A stretch of 64,000 bases of DNA from Nitriliruptoraceae bacterium (GTDB lineage Bacteria; Actinomycetota; Nitriliruptoria; Nitriliruptorales; Nitriliruptoraceae): positions 83,233 through 147,232 of the forward strand of contig PXDB01000041.1 of the NCBI GenBank assembly GCA_003565155.1, written 5' to 3'. Below are positions 7,364 to 15,114 of the stretch, one piece after another (positions within the stretch are counted from its first letter, which is position 1; the number at the start of each line of letters is the position of its first letter). Made by a program: the position numbers and the translations under genes. The notes beneath the pieces were generated by a model. It saw only the letters and a list, made by a program, of their open reading frames with translations. It searched no databases and had not been told where the DNA came from.

Positions 7364-8818
7364 ATGTCCTCGCTGGAGGCGCTGGCGGAACGGCGCGCCC
7401 GCCTGCATGGACCGGAACTCGACGCCCTGAACGCCGTGGTGTCGGACTGGCAGATCCTGGCCGACCTCTCCTTCTCGGACCTGCTCCTCTTCGCGCGTGA
7501 CCACGAGGCCGATGCCCTGGTCGTGGTGGCCCAGATCCGTCCCTACACCGCCCCCACGATCTACCAGGAGGACCTGGTGGGCACGGTGCTGTCGCCACGG
7601 GAGCGGCCGGCGGTGGCACGCTCGCTCGACGAGGGCGTCATCGTGCGCGACGGCGATCCCGACTGGTCCTCCGGCGTGCCCGTCCGCGAGGAGGCGATCC
7701 CGCTGTCCTTCGACGGTCGCACCATCGCCGTGGTCTCCCGCGAGGCCAACCTGTCCATGGTCCGGGCCCCCTCGCAGCTGGAGCTGACCTACCTCCAGGC
7801 TGCCGACGAGCTGTCCCAGATGCTCGCGGACGGCGAGTTCCCCCTCCCCGGGCACCGCAGCGACCACGAGCTCGCTCCCCGGGTGGGGGACGGGCTGGTC
7901 CGTATCGACCCCGCCGGCACGGTCATCTACGCCTCGCCCAACGCCATGAGCGCCTACCGCCGCCTCGGGGTGTCCGGCGCGGTCATGGGGCGCAACCTCG
8001 GCGACTTCGACCTCGATGACGAGGCGATCGTGGAGGCCCTGGCCGATGGCGAACCGCTGGAATCCGAAGTGGAGGCGCGGGGCACCGTGGTGCTGCGGCG
8101 CCTGATCCCGATCACCCGCGGGCACCGGGTCCTCGGTGGCCTGATGCTGGTGCGCGAGGTCACGGAGCTGCGGCGTCACGAGCGCCTGCTGCTGTACAAG
8201 GACGCGACGATCCGGGAGATCCACCACCGGGTCAAGAACAACCTCCAGACCGTCGCCTCCCTGCTCCGGCTGCAGTCCCGCCGGCTCGCCTCCGCCGAGG
8301 TGCGGGAGGCGCTGTCGGAGTCGGTGCGTCGGATCTCCTCCATCGCGCTGGTCCACGAGACCCTGTCCCAGGACTCCGGCCAGCGGGTCGCCTTCGACAA
8401 GGTCGCCCACCGCCTCATCGACATGGTCACCCAGGGCCTCACCGATCAGGACCGTCCCGTCCAGATGCGGCTCGAGGGCACCGCCGGTGAACTCAGCGCC
8501 GAGGTGGCGACCCCCCTGGCGCTGGTGCTGAGCGAGCTGCTCCAGAACGCCGTCGAGCACGGGTTCGCGGACCGTGGGGGAGAGGTCGTGGTCCAGTTCG
8601 ACCGACGGACCTCGGCGCTGCACCTCGCCGTCGTCGATGACGGGGTCGGCGTCGATGAGGGGTGGGACGTGGTCACCGACGCCAACCTCGGCCTGCAGAT
8701 CGCGATGACCCTGGTGGAGTCCGAGCTCGGCGGCACCCTCGACGTGGAGCGGGTGGGTGCGCACGGCGGTACCCGGGCGGTGGCGCTGCTCCCGGCCCCT
8801 GCGGCGTCGACGATATGA
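7364..8818 (+). CDS. pdtaS: PdtaS-type sensor histidine kinase
   Basis: A 484-residue soluble histidine kinase. It has an N-terminal GAF-like sensor (about 1-150), a PAS domain (about 165-280) with VRIDPAGTVIYASPNAMSAYRRLG, then a HisKA_2 dimerisation/phosphoacceptor helix with IREIHHRVKNNLQTVASLLRLQ and an HATPase_c domain with the N-box ELLQNAVEHGF and G-box DDGVGVDEGW. This architecture is the actinobacterial PdtaS, which phosphorylates the antiterminator-type regulator PdtaR. No PdtaR gene is visible here. There is no membrane segment, so it senses cytosolic signals. The ATG lies 2 bp after the sigma-region-4 gene, indicating an operon; a strong hairpin follows the stop. Confidence 0.88.
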   Translation: MSSLEALAERRARLHGPELDALNAVVSDWQILADLSFSDLLLFARDHEADALVVVAQIRPYTAPTIYQEDLVGTVLSPRERPAVARSLDEGVIVRDGDPDWSSGVPVREEAIPLSFDGRTIAVVSREANLSMVRAPSQLELTYLQAADELSQMLADGEFPLPGHRSDHELAPRVGDGLVRIDPAGTVIYASPNAMSAYRRLGVSGAVMGRNLGDFDLDDEAIVEALADGEPLESEVEARGTVVLRRLIPITRGHRVLGGLMLVREVTELRRHERLLLYKDATIREIHHRVKNNLQTVASLLRLQSRRLASAEVREALSESVRRISSIALVHETLSQDSGQRVAFDKVAHRLIDMVTQGLTDQDRPVQMRLEGTAGELSAEVATPLALVLSELLQNAVEHGFADRGGEVVVQFDRRTSALHLAVVDDGVGVDEGWDVVTDANLGLQIAMTLVESELGGTLDVERVGAHGGTRAVALLPAPAASTI

Positions 8819-8820
8819 CG

Positions 8821-8846
8821 CAACGCCGCCGGATGCGGCGGCGTTG
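8821..8846. terminator. bidirectional hairpin terminator between pdtaS and whiB
   Basis: A perfect 10-bp inverted repeat, CAACGCCGCC (8821-8830) and GGCGGCGTTG (8837-8846), with a 6-nt loop. It sits 2 bp after the pdtaS stop and 17 bp past the end of the converging whiB gene, ideally placed to end both transcripts. Confidence 0.65.
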
Positions 8847-8863
8847 GCTCGGGTGGAGCGGTG

Positions 8864-9115
8864 TCAGCTGGCCATGCGGCGGCGGCGCTGACGGGCACGC
8901 TTGAGGGTCCGACGCTCGTCCTCGGTGAGCCCACCCCACACGCCGGCGTCCTGGTTGGTGTTCAGGGCGAACTCCAGGCACTCCTCCCGCACCTCGCACA
9001 TCGCGCAGATCCGCTTGGCGGCCTCCGCCTGCTCGACCGCGGGACCCGTGCTCCCGATGGGGAAGAACAGCTCGGGATCCTCGTCGGTACACGCGGCGCG
9101 ACTCCGCCAGTCCAT
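8864..9115 (-). CDS. whiB: WhiB-family iron-sulfur transcriptional regulator (WhiB1/WblE type)
   Basis: An 83-residue Wbl protein. Four cysteines at residues 9, 37, 40 and 46 (C-x27-C-x2-C-x5-C) ligate the [4Fe-4S] cluster. The DEDPELFFP segment, the GVWGG turn and the basic tail RRTLKRARQRRRR, which binds DNA, are all present. The MDWR start and overall sequence are closest to WhiB1/WblE, which binds the primary sigma factor region 4 and responds to nitric oxide in mycobacteria. The ATG at 9115 is preceded by GGGAG at seven bases. A longer frame to 9268 has no family similarity. A good promoter lies upstream at 9282-9309. Confidence 0.93.
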   Translation of the reverse strand: MDWRSRAACTDEDPELFFPIGSTGPAVEQAEAAKRICAMCEVREECLEFALNTNQDAGVWGGLTEDERRTLKRARQRRRRMAS

Positions 9116-9281
9116 GTGTGATCTCCCTTCGGGGTGGGTCGGGCAGCAGGCGACCCGGTCGGTGCTGGAGTGCGGGGGCACGTGGCTGGAGCCTCGTGGT
9201 CCGCGGGAGCAGGCATCGGCGTCCGCGGCGTCGCCCCGCCAGGCGGACGCTTGTGAACGTCTTCTCAAGTTCCGTTTCAGG

Positions 9282-9309
9282 ACGGTACGCGTCCACGTCG
9301 CGCTGTCAA
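9282..9309 (-). promoter_or_regulatory. predicted sigma-70-type promoter of whiB
   Basis: On the minus strand a consensus -35 TTGACA (9309-9304) is followed by a 16-bp spacer and a -10 TACCGT (9287-9282). Transcription would start near 9275, giving whiB a leader of about 160 nt. It is the closest match to a housekeeping promoter that I found in the window. The call is by inspection. Confidence 0.6.
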
Positions 9310-9382
9310 GGGTTGGTCCGGCATCCCGCTTGCAGGAGTGCGCGGCTGGGCGCAGGACGCGCGGCGGTCGGCCCGCCCTGCC

Positions 9383-10291
9383 TCAGGACAGGACGCGTAG
9401 CGCCCCGGGGACGGAGGCGAAGGCCACGGCGTGGTGCTCGCCGGCGTAGTCGCCGTCCACCATCAGCGGCTGGGGCCTGGGGGAGCTCAAGGTGAACGCG
9501 GTGAGGTCGTGGTGGTAGCGCACCCCGCGCCGCGAGATGTGGCTGCCGTCGCGGAAGGAGCTGCTGACCACGCCCAGCAGGCGTGCGGTATTGGGCTGGT
9601 CGAGGGTGAGCAGATCGAGGCCGAGGTCGAAGGAGGCCCAGGGGTGGACCCGCATCGGTCGCGGGCCGAGGTAGGTGTAGGGATCACCGTTGCCGATGAT
9701 GGAGATGGCGACCGGCCCGAGGGTGGAGCCGTCGGGCAGGGTCACGGTCACCGTCGCGCCGTCGCGGCCGGCGCCCATCGCCCACTCCCGGGCGACGGAC
9801 CACACGAAGGCCCCCTGACGCAGCCATCGCTTGGCCTTGGAGTGCTGCTCGACGTGGCGGATGACGGCGGCGTCGAAGCCGTAGCCGGCGTTGAAGCCGA
9901 AGTAGCGCTCCCCGGCGAGGCCGAGGTTGATCCGTCGGGTCCGGTCGGCGCGGACCGCCTCCAGCAGTTGCGAGGTGGCGTGGACGGCGTCGTTGGGCAG
10001 GCCGAGGTTGCGGGCCAGGACGTTCGCACCACCCCCGGGGATGATCCCCAGGCGTACGTCGGTGCCGGCCAGGGCCTGCAGCACCTCGTTGGCGGTGCCG
10101 TCCCCGCCGAGGGCGAAGACCACGTCCACACCCTCGTGGACGGCGCCGGCCGCGAGGTGGGTGGCGTGCCCCCGCTGCTTCGTGGGCTGGATGGTCAGGT
10201 CCAGCTCGGAGCCGAGCGCCGAGGCGATCACGTCGCGGACGTGATCGTCGGTGGTGGTGGCGTTCGGGTTGAACACCAGCAGCGCGCGCAC
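9383..10291 (-). CDS. diacylglycerol/lipid kinase family protein
   Basis: A 302-residue protein of the DAGK catalytic-domain family. The N-terminus has the FNPNA start motif, then the nucleotide-binding GGDGTANEVL at about residues 72-81 and GIIPGGGANVLARNLGLP, both hallmarks of lipid kinases such as DgkB and YegS. The C-terminal half has the usual beta-sandwich with a VDGDYAGEHH segment. The predicted reaction is ATP-dependent phosphorylation of diacylglycerol or a related lipid at the membrane. In actinobacteria such genes often sit near whiB, as here, with 267 bp between. The start is the GTG or ATG at 10291 directly before RALLVFNPNA. Confidence 0.88.
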   Translation of the reverse strand: MRALLVFNPNATTTDDHVRDVIASALGSELDLTIQPTKQRGHATHLAAGAVHEGVDVVFALGGDGTANEVLQALAGTDVRLGIIPGGGANVLARNLGLPNDAVHATSQLLEAVRADRTRRINLGLAGERYFGFNAGYGFDAAVIRHVEQHSKAKRWLRQGAFVWSVAREWAMGAGRDGATVTVTLPDGSTLGPVAISIIGNGDPYTYLGPRPMRVHPWASFDLGLDLLTLDQPNTARLLGVVSSSFRDGSHISRRGVRYHHDLTAFTLSSPRPQPLMVDGDYAGEHHAVAFASVPGALRVLS

Positions 10292-10334
10292 GGAGCCTCC
10301 GGGGTGCGACCGGTCGCCGAGGCTACTGCGCGCC

Positions 10335-10404
10335 CGCGGTGACCAACGCCGACGCCGACGCCGACACCGACGCCGACGCCAACGCCACCGTCGGGGTCAC
10401 CGCG
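10335..10404. repeat. seven-unit hexamer repeat framed by 10-bp inverted repeats
   Basis: Seven tandem hexamers of consensus GACGCC occupy 10345-10386. They are flanked exactly by CGCGGTGACC (10335-10344) and GGTCACCGCG (10395-10404). The right arm overlaps the metB stop codon. The arms could fold as a long hairpin after metB and act as a terminator or mRNA-stability element. Confidence 0.6.
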
Positions 10405-11584
10405 TGGTCCCGGCCGCGAGGGCGGCTTCGAGGTCGGCGAGCAGGTCGGTGACCGACTCGATCCCCACCGACAGCCGCACGAGGTCGGGAGGCACCTCCA
10501 GCGCCGTGCCCGCCACGGAGGCATGCGTCATGATGCCCGGGTGCTCGATCAGGCTCTCCACCCCGCCGAGCGACTCCGCGAGGAAGAACAGCCGCGTCGA
10601 CTCCGCCACCCGCGTGGCGGCCTCCACGCCGCCGGCGACACGGAAGGACACCATCCCGCCGAAGGCGCTCATCTGGCGGGCGGCCAGTGCGTGGCCCGGG
10701 TGGTCGGTCAGGCCCGGGTAGGCCACGGCGCTGACCGCGGGGTGCCCGGCCAGGAAGGCCGCGACCTGGGCGGCGTTCTCGCTGTGGCGCGCCATGCGGA
10801 CCTCGAGGGTCTTCACCCCCCGCAGGGTCAGCCACGCGTCGAAGGGGCCGGGGACGGCGCCGACGGCGTTCTGCAGGAAGGCGAGCTGCTCAGCGGTGGC
10901 GTGGTCGGTGCACACCGCGCCGCCCACCACGTCGGAGTGCCCACCGAGGTACTTGGTGGTGGAGTGCACCACCAGGTCCGCGCCGAGCGTGAGCGGCTGC
11001 TGCAGGGCCGGGGTCGCGAAGGTGTTGTCGGCCACCAGCCGGGCGCCGTGGGCGTGGGCGAGCGCCGCAAGGGCGGAGAGGTCGAGGACCTTCAGCAGCG
11101 GGTTGGACGGCGTCTCCGCCCAGATCAGCCGGGTCGTGGGCGTCAGCGCCGCCCGGACCGCGTCGAGGTCGGACAGGTCCACCGCGCTGACCTCGATGCC
11201 GAAGCGGGTGTGGACCTGGGCGACCTGGCGCCAGGTGCCGCCGTAGACGTCATCGGCCATGATGACGTGGTCACCGGGCGACAGGAGGCGGAACACCGCG
11301 TCCTCTGCCGCCAGCCCGGAGGCGAAGGCCACGCACCGCTCGGCACCTTCCAACGCGGCCAGGCAGGTCTCGAGCGCCGTGCGGGTGGGGTTGCCGGTGC
11401 GGGCGTACTCGTAGCCGGTGTGCTCACCGACCCTTCTCTGGGCGAAGGTGGAGGTCTGGAAGATCGGCACCGTGACCGCACCGGTGACCGGCTCCGGGTC
11501 CTGACCGGCGTGGATCGCGCGCGTGGCGAAGCCGTCCCCGGCGGCAGCCGTCGCGTCCGGTGCGGCGTCCTTGGAGCTGGTCAT
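10397..11584 (-). CDS. metB: cystathionine gamma-synthase/gamma-lyase (Cys/Met metabolism PLP enzyme)
   Basis: A 395-residue PLP-dependent transsulfuration enzyme of normal length. Family blocks visible: FATRAIHAGQDPEPVTGAV, YEYARTGNPTR, FASGLAAEDAVF, the cofactor-binding DDVYGGTWR, the AETPSNPLL segment, and the internal aldimine region VVHSTTKYLGGHSDVVGG with the catalytic Lys. The C-terminus retains LAESLGGVESLIEHP. It lies directly after cbs with a 4-bp stop/start overlap (ATGA at 11581-11584). Paired with cystathionine beta-synthase it may act as gamma-lyase in cysteine synthesis from homocysteine. Sequence alone does not separate synthase from lyase. Confidence 0.88.
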   Translation of the reverse strand: MTSSKDAAPDATAAAGDGFATRAIHAGQDPEPVTGAVTVPIFQTSTFAQRRVGEHTGYEYARTGNPTRTALETCLAALEGAERCVAFASGLAAEDAVFRLLSPGDHVIMADDVYGGTWRQVAQVHTRFGIEVSAVDLSDLDAVRAALTPTTRLIWAETPSNPLLKVLDLSALAALAHAHGARLVADNTFATPALQQPLTLGADLVVHSTTKYLGGHSDVVGGAVCTDHATAEQLAFLQNAVGAVPGPFDAWLTLRGVKTLEVRMARHSENAAQVAAFLAGHPAVSAVAYPGLTDHPGHALAARQMSAFGGMVSFRVAGGVEAATRVAESTRLFFLAESLGGVESLIEHPGIMTHASVAGTALEVPPDLVRLSVGIESVTDLLADLEAALAAGTTR

Positions 11585-13065
11585 CGTTGCCCCCTGGCAG
11601 CGAGGTGGGTGAGCACGTCGGCCTGGGTGATCACCCCGAGGATCCGGCCTCCGTCATGGGCCAGGACCGCGGGGGCACCGGCGCTGAGCTCGCCGAGGGC
11701 GAGGTCCACGGCGTCGTCGGCGGCCAGCAGCGGCAGCGGCGGCTGGAGCACCTCCACGATCGGCCGGACCATCACCTCGGCGTCCCTAAGCGCCGCGTCG
11801 AGCAGGGCGTTCTCCCTGACGGAGCCGATGACGTCCTCGGGTCGTGCGTCGTCGTGGACCCCGTCGGCGAACACCGGCATCTGCGACACCCCGTACTCCT
11901 TCAGCAACCGGATCGCCGCGGCGACGTCCTCCCCGGGGTGGAGGTGGACCAGGGGTGGCAGGTCGGCGTCCTTGGCCCGGAGCACGTCGCCGACGGTGCC
12001 GGCCCCCGAGGTGTGCTCGAGCAGACCGTGCTCGGCCATCCAGGTGTCGTCGTAGAACTTCGACAGGTAGCCGCGGCCGGAGTCGGGCAGTAGCACCACG
12101 ATGGTGGCGTCCGCCGGCTGGGTGGCGGCGTAACGGTGCGCGGCCACCAGGGCGGTGCCGCAGGACCCGCCCACGAGGATCCCCTCCTCGCGCGCTGCGC
12201 GCCGGGCCATGGCGAAGGACTCCGCGTCGGAGACCCGCTCCCACACGTCCACCAGGTCCCGGTCGAAGGTGGGCGGCCAGAAGTCCTCGCCGACGCCCTC
12301 CACCAGGTACGGGCGCACGGTGTCACCCGAGTAGAGCGAGCCCTCGGGGTCCGCGCCGACGATGACCACCTCTGGCTTGCGCTCCTTGAGGTAGCGCCCC
12401 ACGCCGGTGGTGGTCCCGCCGGTGCCGACGCCCACCACGAAGGCGTCGATCTGCCCGTCGGTCTGCCGCCAGATCTCCGGACCCGTGGAGAACCGGTGGG
12501 TCTGGGGGTTGGCCTGGTTGAAGTACTGGTTCGGCTTGAAGGCGTTCGGCTGGGCCGCGAGGCGGTCCGACACCGAGTAGTAGGACCGGGGGTCCTCGGG
12601 CTCCACCGCGGTCGGGCACACCACCACCTCGGCGCCGTAGGCGCGCAGCAGGGCGATCTTGTCCCGGCTGACCTTGTCGGGCACCACGAACACGCACCGG
12701 TAGCCGCGCCTGGCGGCGACGATGGCCAGCCCCACCCCGGTGTTGCCGGAGGTCGGTTCCACGATGGTGCCGCCGGGTTGCAGTTCCCCGGCGGCCTCCG
12801 CCGCCTCGATCATGGAGATGCCGATGCGGTCCTTCACCGAACCGCCCGGGTTCAGCATCTCCAGCTTGGCGATGATGGTCGGGGGCACGTCCGCGGACAG
12901 GCGGTCGAGGGCGACCAGGGGGGTGTCGCCCATCAGCGCGATCAGGTCGGGGGCGACCTCCCGGCCGCGCTCGTCGAGGTGGCGGCGCGGCAGCTCGAGG
13001 GGATCGTGCTCGATGCCGACGGTGCGGGTGTAGATCGACCGGTCGGTGACATCGATGGTCGCCAT
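11581..13065 (-). CDS. cbs: cystathionine beta-synthase
   Basis: A 494-residue enzyme condensing serine and homocysteine to cystathionine. The N-terminal PLP domain (about 35-345) has LIALMGDTPLV, the lysine motif NPGGSVKDRIG, the EPTSGNTGVGLA loop and GVGTGGTTTGVG phosphate-binding loop. A pair of CBS regulatory domains follows (about 360-490), with the segments VHLHPGEDVAAAIRLL and LGVITQADVLTHL; no heme-binding N-terminus is evident. The ATG at 13065 precedes the conserved N-terminus; the frame extends to 13488, but the extra stretch is low-complexity and lies under the divergent gene. It is first in an operon with metB. Confidence 0.9.
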   Translation of the reverse strand: MATIDVTDRSIYTRTVGIEHDPLELPRRHLDERGREVAPDLIALMGDTPLVALDRLSADVPPTIIAKLEMLNPGGSVKDRIGISMIEAAEAAGELQPGGTIVEPTSGNTGVGLAIVAARRGYRCVFVVPDKVSRDKIALLRAYGAEVVVCPTAVEPEDPRSYYSVSDRLAAQPNAFKPNQYFNQANPQTHRFSTGPEIWRQTDGQIDAFVVGVGTGGTTTGVGRYLKERKPEVVIVGADPEGSLYSGDTVRPYLVEGVGEDFWPPTFDRDLVDVWERVSDAESFAMARRAAREEGILVGGSCGTALVAAHRYAATQPADATIVVLLPDSGRGYLSKFYDDTWMAEHGLLEHTSGAGTVGDVLRAKDADLPPLVHLHPGEDVAAAIRLLKEYGVSQMPVFADGVHDDARPEDVIGSVRENALLDAALRDAEVMVRPIVEVLQPPLPLLAADDAVDLALGELSAGAPAVLAHDGGRILGVITQADVLTHLAARGQR

Positions 13066-13315
13066 GGAGCGTCCTTGTGGGGGCGGGGAGGGCTGCGGCG
13101 GCGCTGCGGGCCTGCGGGCGGCGTTCGGGGCTGCGTCGGTCCCTGGCGCAGCAGCGGCGCGGTGCGGTCGCAGGGACCGTGCAACGCCCGGCCGGCCGGC
13201 AGGGTAGGGCTCGGGCGGGGTGCGGCCATCTCTGGGGGTGGTATCGGTGTGTTGTGCTTGGCTGCCCCCGGGTCGTCGCGGCAGGCACGTCCCGTGGATG
13301 GTGCCGGGGGTCGTC

Positions 13316-14908
13316 ATGGTGGGGTGTGGTCCGCGCGGATGGGGCGTCGGGTCCGTGCTGCTGCTGGCCGCCGTGCTCCTGACAGAGGTCCTCGGCACGG
13401 GCACCGTGGGCGCGCAGCAGACCGAGGGGGCCGTCGAGGGCGGGGGGAGCGCCGACGGGGAAGAGGTCCTCACCGTCATGTCCCGCAACCTCTACCTCGG
13501 TGCGGACGTCGCCATCGCCCTGGAGCTCCTGCCGGACATGCCGGCAGCGGCGCAGTTCATGTGGGAGCAGGTGGCGGCCACCGACCTCGACGCCCGGGTG
13601 GGTCTGCTGGCCGCTGAGGTGGTGGATGACCGGCCGGCGGTGATCGGGTTGCAGGAGGCCACCCGCTGGCGGTGCCGGCCCGGCAGCGTCGGGCGGGTCA
13701 CGACGGTGTACGACTTCACCGACGCCCTGCTCGAGGCCACCCGGGCGGCAGGCGTGCCCTACGTCATCGCGTCGGCCGACGGGACGCGGGCGTGGCAGGA
13801 CGGGTACCGCATCCCCGCCCTGCCCTTCCTCTCCCGCGTGGAGGACCCGGCCACCTTCCAACCCCGGTTCGCCACCGACACCGCCACCTGCGGTTTCGAC
13901 CTCGCCGACGCCCTGCTGGTCCGCGAGGACCTCGCCGACCGGGTGGTGGCGGCCGGCGGCCGGGCCTTCTCCGACCGCTACTCCGTGGTCCCGACGGTCC
14001 TGACCATCGACCGTGGCTACGCCTGGGCGGACCTGGCGCTGGACGGCGGGACGGTGCGGTTCGTCACCACCCACCTGGAGTCGCTGTGGGACCCCGGTGA
14101 GGTGCCGCACAGCGCCCGGCAGGCAGGCCAGCTGCTGGAGGACCTTGCCGACACCACCACCCCCGTGGTGGTCCTCGGCGACATCAACGCCGATCCCCGC
14201 GACCCGCGCGGGCCCGAGGACCTGAACCCGGCCCTCCAACCGGAGGCGAGCGACACCTGCCCCGCCCAGCCCACCGAGCTGTCGATCGACACCGCCGACC
14301 CCACGTGCAACGCCTACTGGACCTTGCGCGCGGGCGGCTTCGGTGACGCCGGGCCGGACCCCCTCGATGGGGCGCATCTGACCTGGGGGACCAGCGCGGA
14401 GCTCGCCGGCCCCGACCTCGCCCGCCTCGACGACGCCCTGGAGATGGGCAACGCCGACGGCTTCACCGACCGACTGGACTACGTCCTGTACCGCGGTGAG
14501 GTCACGGTCGAGGGCGCCCGCATCATCGGCAACCGGTGGCCCGACAGCGACCGGTTGTGGCCCTGTGACGCGCCGACCCAGATCGCCAACGCCGAGGCGG
14601 CCGCGGCACGTCTGGTGGAGGCCGGGGTGCTGGACCGCGTGCCGGAACAGCTCGGGTGCCTGCCCACCGACCACGCCGGCGTGGTCGCGGAGCTGCGGTT
14701 CGCGCCCACGGGGCTGGCGGCGGCCGCGGCGCCACCGACGAGGTGGCGCTCTCCGATCGGGCTGTGGGGCGGCCTGGGCCTGCTGGTCCTGCTCCTGGCG
14801 GCGTGGCGCGTGGGCCGGGCGCTGCGACGTCGCCGGGACGAGCCCGTGGTGCAGGCGGCCTCGCCGAAGGATCCGGCGGCGGGCACCGGTGGAGGGCACC
14901 CCCGGTAG
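13316..14908 (+). CDS. secreted endonuclease/exonuclease/phosphatase family protein with C-terminal membrane anchor
   Basis: About 530 residues. An N-terminal signal peptide (VGSVLLLAAVLLTEVLG then an AQQ cleavage-like site) precedes an EEP-fold domain: MSRNLYLGADV (first metal-site Asn), the GLQEATRW motif with catalytic Glu, THLES, the VVLGDINADP motif and a C-terminal TDHAGVVAEL with the catalytic His. The protein ends in a hydrophobic segment (WGGLGLLVLLLAAW) and an Arg-rich tail, so it is probably anchored outside the cell. Several Cys pairs fit an exported protein. The substrate could be nucleic acid, phospholipid or an inositol phosphate. I choose the ATG at 13316, with GGGGG upstream; 13298 is also possible. 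Its last 12 bp overlap the 3' end of tRNA-Arg. Confidence 0.8.
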   Translation: MVGCGPRGWGVGSVLLLAAVLLTEVLGTGTVGAQQTEGAVEGGGSADGEEVLTVMSRNLYLGADVAIALELLPDMPAAAQFMWEQVAATDLDARVGLLAAEVVDDRPAVIGLQEATRWRCRPGSVGRVTTVYDFTDALLEATRAAGVPYVIASADGTRAWQDGYRIPALPFLSRVEDPATFQPRFATDTATCGFDLADALLVREDLADRVVAAGGRAFSDRYSVVPTVLTIDRGYAWADLALDGGTVRFVTTHLESLWDPGEVPHSARQAGQLLEDLADTTTPVVVLGDINADPRDPRGPEDLNPALQPEASDTCPAQPTELSIDTADPTCNAYWTLRAGGFGDAGPDPLDGAHLTWGTSAELAGPDLARLDDALEMGNADGFTDRLDYVLYRGEVTVEGARIIGNRWPDSDRLWPCDAPTQIANAEAAAARLVEAGVLDRVPEQLGCLPTDHAGVVAELRFAPTGLAAAAAPPTRWRSPIGLWGGLGLLVLLLAAWRVGRALRRRRDEPVVQAASPKDPAAGTGGGHPR

Positions 14909-14968
14909 GAATCGAACCTACGCACCCGGCTCCGGAGGCCGGTGCTCTATCCACTGAGCTACGGGGGC
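14897..14968 (-). tRNA. tRNA-Arg (anticodon CCG)
   Basis: The minus-strand cloverleaf begins GCCCCCG and has a D-arm with GTAGCTCAGTGGATAGAGC. The anticodon stem CCGGC/GCCGG frames loop CTCCGGA, giving anticodon CCG, which reads CGG. The T-arm GTAGG-TTCGATT-CCTAC is followed by acceptor strand CGGGGGT and discriminator G. CCA is not encoded. CGG is a common Arg codon in this GC-rich genome. It lies divergent to argS, 146 bp away, the conserved actinobacterial arrangement. Confidence 0.93.
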
Positions 14969-15114
14969 GAGCGGGCGGGCCGCGGCCGCCACGACCCCGA
15001 ACCGTACCACGGCCACCACGCCCTCCCATCCGGACGCGTACGCTCCGCGGCGCTCCCGGGGCCGCCCTGTCGCCCGACTCCCGCCCTCCTCCCGCCCCCT
15101 CTGGACCTCCGCCG

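Noticed and set aside
10345..10386. Hexamer repeats considered as a CRISPR or VNTR array
   Set aside because: Units are only 6 bp with no spacers; no CRISPR array or cas gene is present anywhere in the window.
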